Of a stretch of 11,283 nt of DNA, positions 1 to 7,601 are shown piece by piece. The notes below the pieces were generated by a model that saw only the letters and a list, made by a program, of their open reading frames with translations, ran no database searches and was not told the DNA's origin. The stretch comes from Trebonia sp. (lineage in GTDB: Bacteria > Actinomycetota > Actinomycetes > Streptosporangiales > Streptosporangiaceae): assembly GCA_030038035.1 (NCBI GenBank), contig JASHPP010000742.1, positions 1-11,283 on the forward strand, read 5' to 3'. A program made the translations under genes and the position numbers. Within the stretch, counting starts at the first letter, position 1; each line of letters starts with the position of its first letter.

Positions 1-769
1 GGTCGTGGCTCCAGTCGAGTGTGGCACGCAGCGCCTGGTGCCTGGCCGGGGCGGACCGCGCGCCGCCGGTGAGCACGCCGAACACGTTGTCAAGCCGCTC
101 GGTGAGCTGGCGCACCGACAGGATGCGCATCCTGGCGGCGGCGAGCTCGATCGCGAGCGGCAGTCCGTCGAGCTTGGCGCACACCTCGGCCACCGCGCCC
201 CGGTTGGCGTCGGTGACCCCGAAATGTGGCGCGACAAGCCGGGCCCGGTCCTCGAATAGCCGCACCGCGTCAGCGCCGTCCAGGGGCGGCACCGGCCAGG
301 ACCGTTCCCCTTCGACGCCGAGCGGTTCCCGGCTGGTGGCGAGCACGGACAGCGCCGGGCACTCGGCCAGCAGCTGCTCGGCCAGCGCCGCGACCGCGCC
401 GGCCAGGTGCTCGCAGTTGTCGAGCACGACCAGCACCGGCCGGCCCGCGAACTCGGCGGCGACGTGCGCGGCGATCGCGCGCGCGGCGTCCTGGCCGGGG
501 GTCTCTGGGACGCCCAGCCGGCCGGCGACCGCGGGGGCGACGATGTCCGGGTCGTCGACCGGTGCCAGCTCGACCCAGGCGACCTCCATGTCCCTGGCCA
601 GGGAGGCGGCGGCCGCGAGCGCCAGCCGCGTCTTCCCGGTGCCGCCCGGGCCCGTGAGCGTGAGCAGCCGGAAGCCGGCGAGTGCGCTCGTCACCTCGCC
701 CAGTTCCGCGTCCCGGCCCACCAGCGGCGTCAGCCGCAGCGGTAGCCGTCCCGTGGTCAGCACTGCCAT
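1..769 (-). CDS. NB-ARC-like ATP-binding transcriptional regulator, N-terminal part (runs off left edge)
   Basis: The reading frame is open from the ATG at 767-769 down to position 1, giving 256 residues of a larger protein whose C-terminus lies outside the window. Visible motifs are the entry sequence LPLRLTPLVGRDAEL (9-23), a Walker A GPGGTGKT (40-47), a Walker B VLVVLDNCEHL (112-122), the sensor-like TSREPL (145-150), the GLPLAIELAAAR segment (202-213) and the HQALRATLDWS boundary motif (244-254). This is the STAND/NB-ARC ATPase core seen in actinobacterial AfsR/SARP-like and LuxR-type regulators, which act as ATP-dependent signalling switches. No DNA-binding domain precedes the ATPase. 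In this family a TPR region and often a LuxR helix-turn-helix follow at the C-terminus, but they cannot be seen here. A GTG at 830-832 is in frame further upstream, but the family alignment fits the ATG. The gene is divergent from the phosphoesterase. Confidence 0.85.
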   Translation of the reverse strand, partial: MAVLTTGRLPLRLTPLVGRDAELGEVTSALAGFRLLTLTGPGGTGKTRLALAAAASLARDMEVAWVELAPVDDPDIVAPAVAGRLGVPETPGQDAARAIAAHVAAEFAGRPVLVVLDNCEHLAGAVAALAEQLLAECPALSVLATSREPLGVEGERSWPVPPLDGADAVRLFEDRARLVAPHFGVTDANRGAVAEVCAKLDGLPLAIELAAARMRILSVRQLTERLDNVFGVLTGGARSAPARHQALRATLDWSHD

Positions 770-848
770 CCGCCGCGCCGCCGCTCCGCTGGTGCCCGCT
801 TTTTCCTTACAGAGACTAACGATCGGGACCACACCGGACGAGCCGGCG

Positions 849-861
849 AACCGTAACGGTT
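849..861. promoter_or_regulatory. 13-bp dyad in the divergent regulator/phosphoesterase intergenic region
   Basis: AACCGT-A-ACGGTT is a perfect 6-1-6 inverted repeat. It sits 80 bp upstream of the regulator start and 189 bp upstream of the phosphoesterase start. Its size and symmetry fit a homodimeric repressor site, but no cognate protein can be assigned. The rest of the 280-bp gap (770-1049) shows no gene and no convincing promoter boxes. Confidence 0.3.
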
Positions 862-1049
862 GCCAAGACGGCGCCTCGCCCGCGGCTTACCCCCGTCCCC
901 CCGGTCAATCCAACATCGTGTCCAACGGCCAGCCGACCATCAACTTCCGGCCGCTGCTCTGCGCAACATCTGATCCCGATCCCCATTCGCTCTCGCCCGC
1001 GGCCCGCCAGATGGCATGATTCGGCCCAAATACGAAGGAGGCAGGGCAC

Positions 1050-2495
1050 ATGTGGGAGCGGCTGGAGAAAAGGGAAATAGCGCGCAGGGGGCTGCGCCCC
1101 GGCCCGGGCGAGCGGCCGCGGCCCGACATGCCCGCCGGGAGCGACCTCATCCCGCAAATCAAGCACATCGTCGTGCTGATGATGGAAAACCACTCCTACG
1201 ACAATTACCTGGGCATGCTCACGGGGCGGGGCGAGGGCCTGCCGCTGGCACCCGACGGCACCCCGCTGGCCGTCAACGTCCTCCCCGACGGCCAGCGGTT
1301 TCCCGCCCACCACTTCCCCTCGACCGCGCAGGTCGACGGCAACCCCACGCAGAGCTGGCACGCCAGCCACCTCTCCTACGACGCAGGCACCTGCGCCGGG
1401 TTCGCGAGCGGCGTGCGGCAGACCGTCCCAGGCGGGGACCCTGGCGTGCCGATGGGGTACTGGACCGAGGCGGACCTGCCGTTCTACTACGGGCTGGCCC
1501 GCACGTTCCCGCTCGCCGACCGCTGGTTCTGCTCCTGCCTTGGCCCGACGTTCCCGAACCGGCGCTTCCTGATCGCGGGGACCGCGGACGGCCTGATCGA
1601 CGACCTGCCGTGGGACCTGGTCGACTACCCGAAGGCGGGCACGATCTTCGACCAGCTCACCACACACGACATCCCCTGGGTGAACTACCACAACGTGAAC
1701 CCGGCCAAGGTCCTGATCAAGCGGGCGCTCGGCACGCCCGGGCTGGTCGCGCTGCGCCGGCTGGCCCGGCTCGGGCGATGGCTGCCCGGCGTGCTCAACG
1801 CCGAACGCGGCAACAAGTCGTTCACCGCGGACCTGTACCCGCTGGGGATGGCCCGCTGCGTCCGGCACCTGGGGACGACCCAGCGGTTCTTCGCCAACGC
1901 CGCGGCGGGCACGCTGCCGGCCGTATCGATCGTGGACCCGGACTTCGGTGCGTACTCGGAGGAGAACCCCCAGGACATCAGCCACGGCGAGTCGTTCGCC
2001 GCCGCGGTGGTCAACGCGGTGCTGCACGGCCCGGCGTGGGAGTCGACGCTGCTGCTGTGGATCTACGACGAGCACGGCGGGTACTACGACCACGTGCCGC
2101 CGCCTGACGCGGTGCCGCCGGACGACGTGCCCGCGCACAACTGGCAGCTCGACCTGCCGGCATGGCTGCGCGTGGTGCTCAAGCCGCTGCTGCGCAAGTC
2201 GATGGCGAACCTGGAGAACGCGGACGCGGGACCCGCGACGTACGACCGGTACGGGTTCCGGGTTCCCGCCGTGATCGTCTCGCCCTACGCGCGGCCCGAC
2301 TTCGTGCTCAGCGAGGTGCTCGACCACACGTCGGTGCTCAAGCTCATCGAGGAGAAGTGGAACCTGCCGCCGCTGACCCACCGGGACGCGGCGGCGGTCT
2401 CGCCGCTGGCCGCCCTCGACCTGGCCGCCCCGCCGGCCTTCCTGAACCCGCCGCCGCTGCCGGCACCCCTGAAACCCGACTCCTACAGCGGCTAG
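1050..2495 (+). CDS. Phosphoesterase family protein (phospholipase C / acid phosphatase AcpA type)
   Basis: The 481-residue product has the hallmarks of the phosphoesterase family that includes bacterial non-haemolytic phospholipases C and AcpA. These are MMENHSYDNYLG (44-55), with the metal/nucleophile region; FPNRRFLIAGTADG (168-181); SIVDPDFG (293-300); ENPQDISHGES (305-315); LWIYDEHGGYYDHVPPP (336-352), with the metal-binding DEHGG; and YGFRVPAVIVSPYAR (401-415). It probably hydrolyses a phosphomonoester or phosphodiester, and the substrate is unknown. The start is firm: GAAGGAGG at 1034-1041 precedes the ATG, and an in-frame TGA lies at 1017-1019. The charged N-terminus (MWERLEKREIARR) has no hydrophobic core or Tat motif, whereas many relatives are exported, so the enzyme looks cytoplasmic or is secreted by another route. 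It is convergent with the GMC oxidoreductase. Confidence 0.88.
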   Translation: MWERLEKREIARRGLRPGPGERPRPDMPAGSDLIPQIKHIVVLMMENHSYDNYLGMLTGRGEGLPLAPDGTPLAVNVLPDGQRFPAHHFPSTAQVDGNPTQSWHASHLSYDAGTCAGFASGVRQTVPGGDPGVPMGYWTEADLPFYYGLARTFPLADRWFCSCLGPTFPNRRFLIAGTADGLIDDLPWDLVDYPKAGTIFDQLTTHDIPWVNYHNVNPAKVLIKRALGTPGLVALRRLARLGRWLPGVLNAERGNKSFTADLYPLGMARCVRHLGTTQRFFANAAAGTLPAVSIVDPDFGAYSEENPQDISHGESFAAAVVNAVLHGPAWESTLLLWIYDEHGGYYDHVPPPDAVPPDDVPAHNWQLDLPAWLRVVLKPLLRKSMANLENADAGPATYDRYGFRVPAVIVSPYARPDFVLSEVLDHTSVLKLIEEKWNLPPLTHRDAAAVSPLAALDLAAPPAFLNPPPLPAPLKPDSYSG

Positions 2496-2573
2496 CCGCG
2501 CGCAGCGGACCTGACCCGCCAACCCGCGGGCACCCCAGCGGCACGTGCGCCGTCAAGGCGCAGCCGGGGGGTT

Positions 2574-2593
2574 CCGGGGGGTCGCCCCCCCGG
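2574..2593. terminator. GC hairpin between the convergent phosphoesterase and GMC genes
   Basis: CCGGGGGG at 2574-2581 pairs perfectly with CCCCCCGG at 2586-2593 across the four-base loop TCGC, two bases before the GMC stop codon. It lies in the 99-bp gap between two converging genes, so it could stop transcription in both directions. There is no T-tract on either side, so it is not a canonical intrinsic terminator. GC-only hairpins of this sort are common at actinobacterial gene ends. Confidence 0.5.
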
Positions 2594-2594
2594 G

Positions 2595-4175
2595 TCAACC
2601 CAGCACGAAGGCGGCGCAGCGCTCGCCGATCATGATCGACGCCGCGTTCGTGTTGCCCGAGGTGATCGCCGGCATGACGGACGCGTCGGCGACCCGCAGC
2701 CCCACGACGCCGTGCACGCGCAGGTCCGGCGTGGTGACGGCCATCCGGTCGATGCCCATCTTGCAGGTACCGACCTGGTGGTGGTAGCTGAGCAGCGTGC
2801 GCATGCCGTACTCGGCGAGCTCGGCGTCGGTGCGCGCGTCGGGTCCCGGCGCGATCTCCCGCGCCCGCCAGTCCTTCATCGCGTCGCCCGCGCCGATCTC
2901 ACGGCACTGGTTCAGGGCGGTGACCAGCGCCTTGACGTCAGCCGGCTCCTCCAGGTAGTGCGGGTCGAGCGCCGGCGCTTCGGCCGGGTCCGCGGAGCGC
3001 AGCCACAGCCGGCCACGGCTGAGCGGGCGGATGACGCCCGCCAGGGTCGCGTAGCCGGCCCCGTAGTCGAGGGCGGGGTAGCCCTCCACGGGCATCGGGA
3101 AATGCGACATGAACGGCTGCAGGTCAGGGGCCGCCATCCCCGGGTCGCTCTTGGTGAACCAGGCCATCTCCAGGTTGTTGGCCTGGCCCGGCGGCACCGT
3201 GCGCGCCGACTCCCACAAGATCTCCGCCAGCAGGTGGTCGTGCAGGTTCTGGCCCACGCCTGGCAGGCTGGCGGTCACGTCGATGCCGAGCGCGCGCAGG
3301 TCGTCGGCCGGGCCGATGCCCGACAGCAGGAGCAGCTGCGCCGAGCCGATCGTGCCGCCGCAGACGATCACGTCGCCGGAGCAGCGCACCTGCGTGGCCG
3401 GCCACTCGGCGAAGGTGCTTGACGGCGGGGAGTCGGCCGCCATCGTTCTGGATAGGAGGTGGCGGCCGGCCCCCGCGAGCCCGATGCCGACGGCGCGACC
3501 GGTACCGTCGAAAAGCAGCCGGGCGACGTGTGCACCGGTGATGACCGTGAGCAGCGGGTTGTCCAGCACCGGCAGCACGAAAGAGACCCAGGCGGAGGCA
3601 CGGCGGCCGTCCCTGACCGTGAGCTGGAGAAGCCCGGCGCCGAGGATGTCCGCGCCGTTGCAGTCGTCGTTCAGCGGCAGCCCGTATTCGGCGCAGGCCT
3701 CGATCCAGGCCAGGGTGGCCGGGTTCGGGTCGTGGATGCGCTCGACCGGCAGCGGGCCGCCGCTGCCGTGGTACTGCGACGGGCCGTCCTCGAAGTCCTC
3801 GGACTTCTTGAAGAACGGGAGGACCTCCGCGTACGACCAGCCGGCCGCGCCGTTGTACGCCCAGTTGTCGAAGTCCTGCCTGGCGCCGCGCACGTAGATC
3901 GCGCCGTTCAGCGAGCTTGAGCCGCCCAGCACCTTGCCGCGTGGCCAGAAGACGGTCGTCTTGAGTGAGTGCTGCTGGGGTTCGGTGCTGTAGGCCCAGT
4001 CTTCCGGGCTGTTCCACAGCAGCCACGCCAGGCCGGGGTCGTGGATCGCCGGGTTGTCGTCAGGGCCGCCCGCCTCGACCAGCGCCACCCGCCGCCCGGC
4101 GTCGACCAGGCGCCGCGCGATCACGCAGCCGGCCGAGCCGGCGCCCACGACGATGTGGTCGAACTCTGTATTCAT
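2595..4175 (-). CDS. GMC-family FAD-dependent oxidoreductase (choline/alcohol dehydrogenase-like)
   Basis: The 526-residue length is usual for GMC oxidoreductases, which oxidise alcohols to aldehydes using FAD. An N-terminal Rossmann motif VVGAGSAG (9-16) with acidic LVEAG (32-36) binds the ADP part of FAD. The first GMC signature is at 79-97 (RGKVLGGSSSLNGAIYVRG) and the second at 274-288 (GTIGSAQLLLLSGIG). The C-terminal catalytic pair is His466 in HHQVGTCKMG and Asn510 in SGNTNAA. The ATG is preceded by AGGAGG at a spacing of 8. A roughly 25-residue polar stretch at 237-262 lies between the usual substrate/FAD-domain strands and looks like a small insertion. There is no signal peptide, so the enzyme is cytoplasmic. 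The physiological alcohol is unknown: there is no betaine aldehyde dehydrogenase or transporter beside it, so a choline dehydrogenase name is not justified. Confidence 0.92.
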   Translation of the reverse strand: MNTEFDHIVVGAGSAGCVIARRLVDAGRRVALVEAGGPDDNPAIHDPGLAWLLWNSPEDWAYSTEPQQHSLKTTVFWPRGKVLGGSSSLNGAIYVRGARQDFDNWAYNGAAGWSYAEVLPFFKKSEDFEDGPSQYHGSGGPLPVERIHDPNPATLAWIEACAEYGLPLNDDCNGADILGAGLLQLTVRDGRRASAWVSFVLPVLDNPLLTVITGAHVARLLFDGTGRAVGIGLAGAGRHLLSRTMAADSPPSSTFAEWPATQVRCSGDVIVCGGTIGSAQLLLLSGIGPADDLRALGIDVTASLPGVGQNLHDHLLAEILWESARTVPPGQANNLEMAWFTKSDPGMAAPDLQPFMSHFPMPVEGYPALDYGAGYATLAGVIRPLSRGRLWLRSADPAEAPALDPHYLEEPADVKALVTALNQCREIGAGDAMKDWRAREIAPGPDARTDAELAEYGMRTLLSYHHQVGTCKMGIDRMAVTTPDLRVHGVVGLRVADASVMPAITSGNTNAASIMIGERCAAFVLG

Positions 4176-4196
4176 GCGCTCCGCCTCCTGGACACA

Positions 4197-4230
4197 TCAT
4201 GCGAGTTTTCCCGCATGAGTCATTCATGCG
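4197..4230 (-). promoter_or_regulatory. Operator-like cluster of three TCATGCG boxes upstream of the GMC gene
   Basis: TCATGCG occurs at 4197-4203 and 4224-4230 and in inverted form (CGCATGA) at 4212-4218, within 55 bp upstream of the GMC start codon. The first two boxes form a 7-8-7 inverted repeat. On the minus strand, ATGACT and CATGAT are spaced by 16 bases in the same stretch and could serve as weak -35/-10 boxes, so a bound repressor would block the promoter. No local regulator gene is present. This is inference from symmetry. Confidence 0.4.
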
Positions 4231-4444
4231 GCGGCACAGACATGGGGGTCCGGCATGCCCGCTGCCCAACAAATAGGGTGCCACGGCACCGCTCGCTCGC
4301 GGCGGCCGACGCGATCATGGCGGGCCGTGCGGGCCGTGCGGCCGCCCGACGGCGCCGGCGTCCCACGCTGCCCGGGGCCAGTTGTTACAACGAATCGGCC
4401 CGCCGACGGCACCCGCAGGGCGGGGGGAAACCAAATTAATTATC
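4231..4444. other. Non-coding stretch between the GMC gene and the gpgS terminator
   Basis: No convincing gene is present: the short open frames lack ribosome-binding sites and recognisable protein. The only structure seen is a 6-2-6 inverted repeat, GGTGCC-AC-GGCACC, at 4277-4290. The far end (4430-4444) is unusually AT-rich and forms the tail of the gpgS terminator on the minus strand. Confidence 0.5.
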
Positions 4445-4472
4445 CGGAATAGCCGCATAAGCGGCTATTCCG
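4445..4472 (-). terminator. Terminator hairpin downstream of gpgS
   Basis: CGGAATAGCCGC (4445-4456) pairs perfectly over 12 bp with GCGGCTATTCCG (4461-4472), with the loop ATAA. It begins 66 bp after the gpgS stop. Reading on the minus strand it is followed by an AT-rich tail, GATAATTAATTTGG, which fits a terminator for gpgS and insulates the GMC gene from read-through. Confidence 0.65.
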
Positions 4473-4538
4473 TGTTTGCGGCGGCGGGCCGCCCACCGCA
4501 AGGAATTCACCGGAATTGCAGGAGCCAGTCACCCGTGC

Positions 4539-5525
4539 TCATGCGCGGGCGGTCAGCGCGGTGCCGCCGGTCAGCCGCGCTAGCGGCGGCCGCTCTATCA
4601 GCTCGTTGAGGTGCTCGTCAAGCCGCAGGCCGTCCGCGGTGGCCACGGCATGCAGGTAGGTCTGCGGCTGGCGGAGCTCCCACAGGCCCGGCTCGTCCCC
4701 GGCCAGCTCGCGCGGGGCCAGGCCCTGCCGCATGGCCACCGTGCGCAGCACGATCGAGCTCATTCGGGTGAGGTCGGCGAGCGTCTGGTGACGGTTCTGC
4801 CTGGTGCCGAGGTCGACCTGCGCCATCCCCTCAAGGCCTACCTCGGTGAACACGTCGATGATCATGCCGATCTCCACGCCGTAACCGGTGAAGAACGGGA
4901 GCGCGTTCAGCAGCTCCCGGCGGCCGGCGAACTCGCCGGCCAGCGGCTGGGCGAACCCGGCAAGCTCGGGGTAGAAGAGGTTGATCAGCGGCTTTGCCAT
5001 CAGCTCGGTGACCCGCCCGCCGCCGTCGGGCACGGACTTCTCACCCGAGGTGAACGGCCGGCGGTACGCGGCCTTGCAGAACTGGATCGCCGGGTCCGCC
5101 ACCAGCGGCCCGAGCGTCCCGTAGACGAAATGGTCGCGGAAGTCTGTGGTGTCGGCGTCGGCGAACATGACGATGTCGCCGCGCGCCACGGACAGGCTCC
5201 GCCACATCGCGTCGCCCTTGCCCTGCGCGGGGCCGTACTGGCGCATGAGCTCGTTCTCCGAGTAGACCTCGGCACCGTGCGCCCGGGCGATATCCGCCGT
5301 GCCGTCTGGCGAGTCCGCGTCCACGACGATGACCTGGTCGGGCAGCCCGGTCCTCGCCCGCAGGTCGGCGACGACGGACAAGATCGCGCCGATGGTGCCA
5401 GCCACGTTGCGGGCCGGGAAAATCAGGGTCGCGGAGGGTCGCTCCGCCCCGGCGCCCGATAGCGCGAGACTGTGAAAGTCCCGGTGATGAAAGGAGCGCC
5501 GCTCAAACCATTCCCAGACTGTCAT
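4539..5525 (-). CDS. gpgS: Glucosyl-3-phosphoglycerate synthase (GT family 81/2 fold)
   Basis: The 328-residue product matches the mycobacterial GpgS enzyme along its length. GpgS transfers glucose from an NDP-glucose to 3-phosphoglycerate, the first step to glucosylglycerate and, in mycobacteria, to methylglucose lipopolysaccharide. Visible motifs are the GT-A entry TLIFPARNVAGTIG (33-46), the QGKGDAMWRSL segment (101-111), the metal-binding DAD (123-125), the signature loop GGGRVTEL (168-175) that holds the phosphoglycerate, QPLAGEFAGRREL (193-205), GYGVEIG (214-220) and the RQNRHQ region (242-247) with the catalytic-site histidine. An in-frame TAG at 5532-5534 fixes the start at or after the ATG at 5523-5525. 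That ATG has only a poor ribosome-binding site. The partner phosphatase gene gpgP is not in the window. The product is probably cytoplasmic and linked to compatible-solute or polymethylated polysaccharide synthesis. Confidence 0.9.
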   Translation of the reverse strand: MTVWEWFERRSFHHRDFHSLALSGAGAERPSATLIFPARNVAGTIGAILSVVADLRARTGLPDQVIVVDADSPDGTADIARAHGAEVYSENELMRQYGPAQGKGDAMWRSLSVARGDIVMFADADTTDFRDHFVYGTLGPLVADPAIQFCKAAYRRPFTSGEKSVPDGGGRVTELMAKPLINLFYPELAGFAQPLAGEFAGRRELLNALPFFTGYGVEIGMIIDVFTEVGLEGMAQVDLGTRQNRHQTLADLTRMSSIVLRTVAMRQGLAPRELAGDEPGLWELRQPQTYLHAVATADGLRLDEHLNELIERPPLARLTGGTALTARA

Positions 5526-5650
5526 GGTTGTCTAACGAGATCCTGTTCTGTTTAGTTTCAGCTGCACGGCATAGCGAAGGTTGGAACGTACCCATCCAGC
5601 TTAAATTGAATGTAAAATCATTATTTCCTGTACGTTGCTTCTCAACTTCC
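5526..5650 (-). promoter_or_regulatory. AT-rich promoter region of gpgS
   Basis: This is a sharp AT-rich island in an otherwise GC-rich window, densest at about 5597-5627. On the minus strand TTGAGA (5640-5645) and TAATGA (5618-5623) are spaced by 16 bases and form a plausible housekeeping-type promoter. It would give a leader of roughly 85-90 bases, which lacks a clear Shine-Dalgarno near the ATG. The exact boxes are a guess from sequence alone. Confidence 0.35.
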
Positions 5651-5763
5651 CTGTCGTCGTGGTCAGGCGCGTAACCGCGGCCGCGCGCTCTGCTACCCAC
5701 GATCCGCGCGCGTACTCCGCGGCGCCGGGACCGCGTCAGGCGGGGCTCGCGAGACCGCCGGCC

Positions 5764-5793
5764 CGGGGGTCGCGGGACCGGGGGTCGCGGGAC
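5764..5793. repeat. Tandem pair of 15-bp GC-rich repeats
   Basis: CGGGGGTCGCGGGAC occurs twice in perfect tandem (5764-5778 and 5779-5793), followed by a degraded third start at 5794. It lies in the gpgS/secreted-protein intergenic region, upstream of the secreted protein gene. It is probably a slippage product. No function can be seen. Confidence 0.7.
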
Positions 5794-5838
5794 CGGGAGC
5801 GCGGCGAAACCCCTCGACCCGGCTGATAGGCGGCCGAA

Positions 5839-5857
5839 GCGATAAGTGGCGATAAGT
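5839..5857 (+). promoter_or_regulatory. Direct repeat GCGATAAGT with 10-bp period upstream of the secreted protein gene
   Basis: GCGATAAGT occurs at 5839-5847 and 5849-5857, exactly one helical turn apart, 95 bp before the start codon of the secreted protein. Two identical half-sites on the same face of the helix are the arrangement used by response regulators and other head-to-tail binding activators. No binding protein can be assigned. Confidence 0.35.
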
Positions 5858-5951
5858 CACGCAAATGACACCTCCAGTTCTGACGGCCGACCCCCGCCCG
5901 ACCGATGACGCCGGTTCGATGTGCCGGGATGTCCTGACACGAGGAGGGATC

Positions 5952-7589
5952 ATGCGTCGCAGAACCGGCATCGCCGCGTTCCTGACCGTGCTGAGCGCCG
6001 CGGCCGTGCTCGCGGGCACCGCGGCGGCTGGCGCAAGCGCCACGCCAGCCACGAGCCACGGCCGGCCGGTCTACCAGGACCACCTCCTGGTGCCCGGCGA
6101 CCTGCTCGTCAGCGAGAGCTACTACGTCAACGACCCGGACATCGTGGCGGGGCAGACCATACTGCCGCCTGGGTGCACCTCGGGGTGCGGCACCGCCATC
6201 GCCAACGGCAACTACCCGTACGTGTTCAACAACGACTCCGTGGACGGCAGTTTCGGGGTCACCTCGCCGCTCTACCTGCGGGAGATCACCCCCTTCGGCC
6301 AGACCCAGGACGTCATCCCCGTTCCGTCGAGCGAGCTGAGCACCAGCTTCTCGTCGAAGTCCGAAGGCGCCCTCAACCTGTCCACCGACGGCAAGTACGT
6401 GACGTTCATCGGCTACGTCGCGCCGCCGGACGTCACTGACGTCTCGAACGCGAACACCCCGGGTGTGATCGACCCGACCAACCCGGTTCCCGGCGCGTAC
6501 TACCGCGCGGTCGCGCGGCTGTCGGCGGACGGGAGGTTCACGTTCACCGAGACCAACGCCTACAGCGGCAACAACGGCCGGGCCGCGATCGAGGCCGACG
6601 TCGACGGCACGTACTACATCTACACGGCGGGCAACGCGGGCAACGGCAGCAACCCGCAGCCGGAGGGCATCGTCCTCGGCGCGGGCGCGCAGATCAGCAC
6701 GCCGTCCGACCTGCCCGAGCCGCAGCAGGACCCGGGTCAGCCCGCCCCGGCCGGCAGCTTCAGCGTCACCGAGCTCGGCGACAAGGCGGACAAGGTCGGC
6801 AAGGACGACAACTTCCGCGGCCTGACGATCTACGACAACGTGCTCTACTACACCAAGGGCAGCGGCAGCAACGGCGTCAACACCGTGTACTTCCTCGACA
6901 CCACGGGCACCGCGTGCCCGGACGGCGTCGGCCTGCCAGCGCCCGGCGCGACGCTGCCAACCACCAGCATCGCGTCCACCTACACCGCCGCGAGCGGCCT
7001 GGCCAGCAACATGTGCGTCCTGAAGGGTTTCCCGACCGCGCTCGCCAAGGACGCGACGGACGCCAGCGACTACCCGTTCGGGATCTGGTTCGCGAACCCG
7101 ACCACGCTGTACGTGGCCGACGAGGGCTCGGGCGACAACACCTACGCCAACGGCACGTACACCGCCGACGCCGCGTCCACCACGGCGGGCCTGCAAAAGT
7201 GGGTGTTCAACGCCTCGGCCGGTGAGTGGCAGCTCGCCTACACCCTGCAAGACGGGCTGAACCTCGGCACGCCGTACACAGTCCCCGGGTACCCGACCGG
7301 GACCAACCCGGTGACCGGGCTGCCGTGGGCCCCGGCCACCGACGGCCTGCGCAACCTCACCGGCCGGGTCAACCCGAACGGCACGGTCACGATCTGGGCG
7401 GTCACCTCGACCGTCAGCGGCGGCGGTGACCAGGGCGCCGACCCGAACAAGCTGGTGTCGATCACCGACCGGCTCGACGCCACCACGCTGCCGGCGAACG
7501 AGTCCTTCCAGACCGTCATCCCGGCGCGGTACGACCAGGTGGTGCGCGGCGTGTCGTTCACGCCGGGCACGACGTCCGGCGGCCGCTAG
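5952..7589 (+). CDS. Secreted protein of unknown function, probable beta-propeller-like fold
   Basis: The start at 5952 is chosen over an upstream in-frame ATG (5865) because AGGAGG at 5942-5947 directly precedes it and a Sec signal peptide begins there: a basic MRRRT, a hydrophobic segment (7-26) and a likely cleavage site ASA-TP after residue 30. The mature part (about 515 residues) is rich in Gly, Thr, Asn, Asp and Tyr, with recurring strand-turn patterns such as DGKYVTFIGYVA (146-157), DGTYYIYTAGNAGNG (218-232), LTIYDNVLYYTKG (291-303), NPTTLYVADEGSG (382-394) and NPNGTVTIWAVTS (474-486). These resemble blades of a beta-propeller. Four cysteines (75, 79, 322, 355) could form two disulphides outside the cell. 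I see no catalytic motif, lipobox, sortase signal or membrane anchor. I do not recognise the family. The gene is monocistronic and followed by a large inverted repeat. Confidence 0.85.
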   Translation: MRRRTGIAAFLTVLSAAAVLAGTAAAGASATPATSHGRPVYQDHLLVPGDLLVSESYYVNDPDIVAGQTILPPGCTSGCGTAIANGNYPYVFNNDSVDGSFGVTSPLYLREITPFGQTQDVIPVPSSELSTSFSSKSEGALNLSTDGKYVTFIGYVAPPDVTDVSNANTPGVIDPTNPVPGAYYRAVARLSADGRFTFTETNAYSGNNGRAAIEADVDGTYYIYTAGNAGNGSNPQPEGIVLGAGAQISTPSDLPEPQQDPGQPAPAGSFSVTELGDKADKVGKDDNFRGLTIYDNVLYYTKGSGSNGVNTVYFLDTTGTACPDGVGLPAPGATLPTTSIASTYTAASGLASNMCVLKGFPTALAKDATDASDYPFGIWFANPTTLYVADEGSGDNTYANGTYTADAASTTAGLQKWVFNASAGEWQLAYTLQDGLNLGTPYTVPGYPTGTNPVTGLPWAPATDGLRNLTGRVNPNGTVTIWAVTSTVSGGGDQGADPNKLVSITDRLDATTLPANESFQTVIPARYDQVVRGVSFTPGTTSGGR

Positions 7590-7601
7590 CGAGGCGGCTG
7601 A

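Noticed and set aside
21..1019. 332-codon plus-strand open frame at the left edge
   Set aside because: Ser/Ala/Arg-rich shadow of the NB-ARC-like regulator on the minus strand, with no recognisable domain.
816..2522. 568-codon minus-strand open frame antisense to the phosphoesterase
   Set aside because: Low-information Arg/Val/Gly sequence. The phosphoesterase motifs are unambiguous on the other strand.
5526..5650. AT-rich island as a sign of horizontal transfer
   Set aside because: It is short, confined to an intergenic promoter region and flanked by genes of native composition. A promoter explains it better.
5503..5700. 65-codon minus-strand frame overlapping the gpgS start, considered as a leader peptide
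   Set aside because: No ribosome-binding site, runs through the AT-rich promoter region and overlaps gpgS out of frame. No support for translation.
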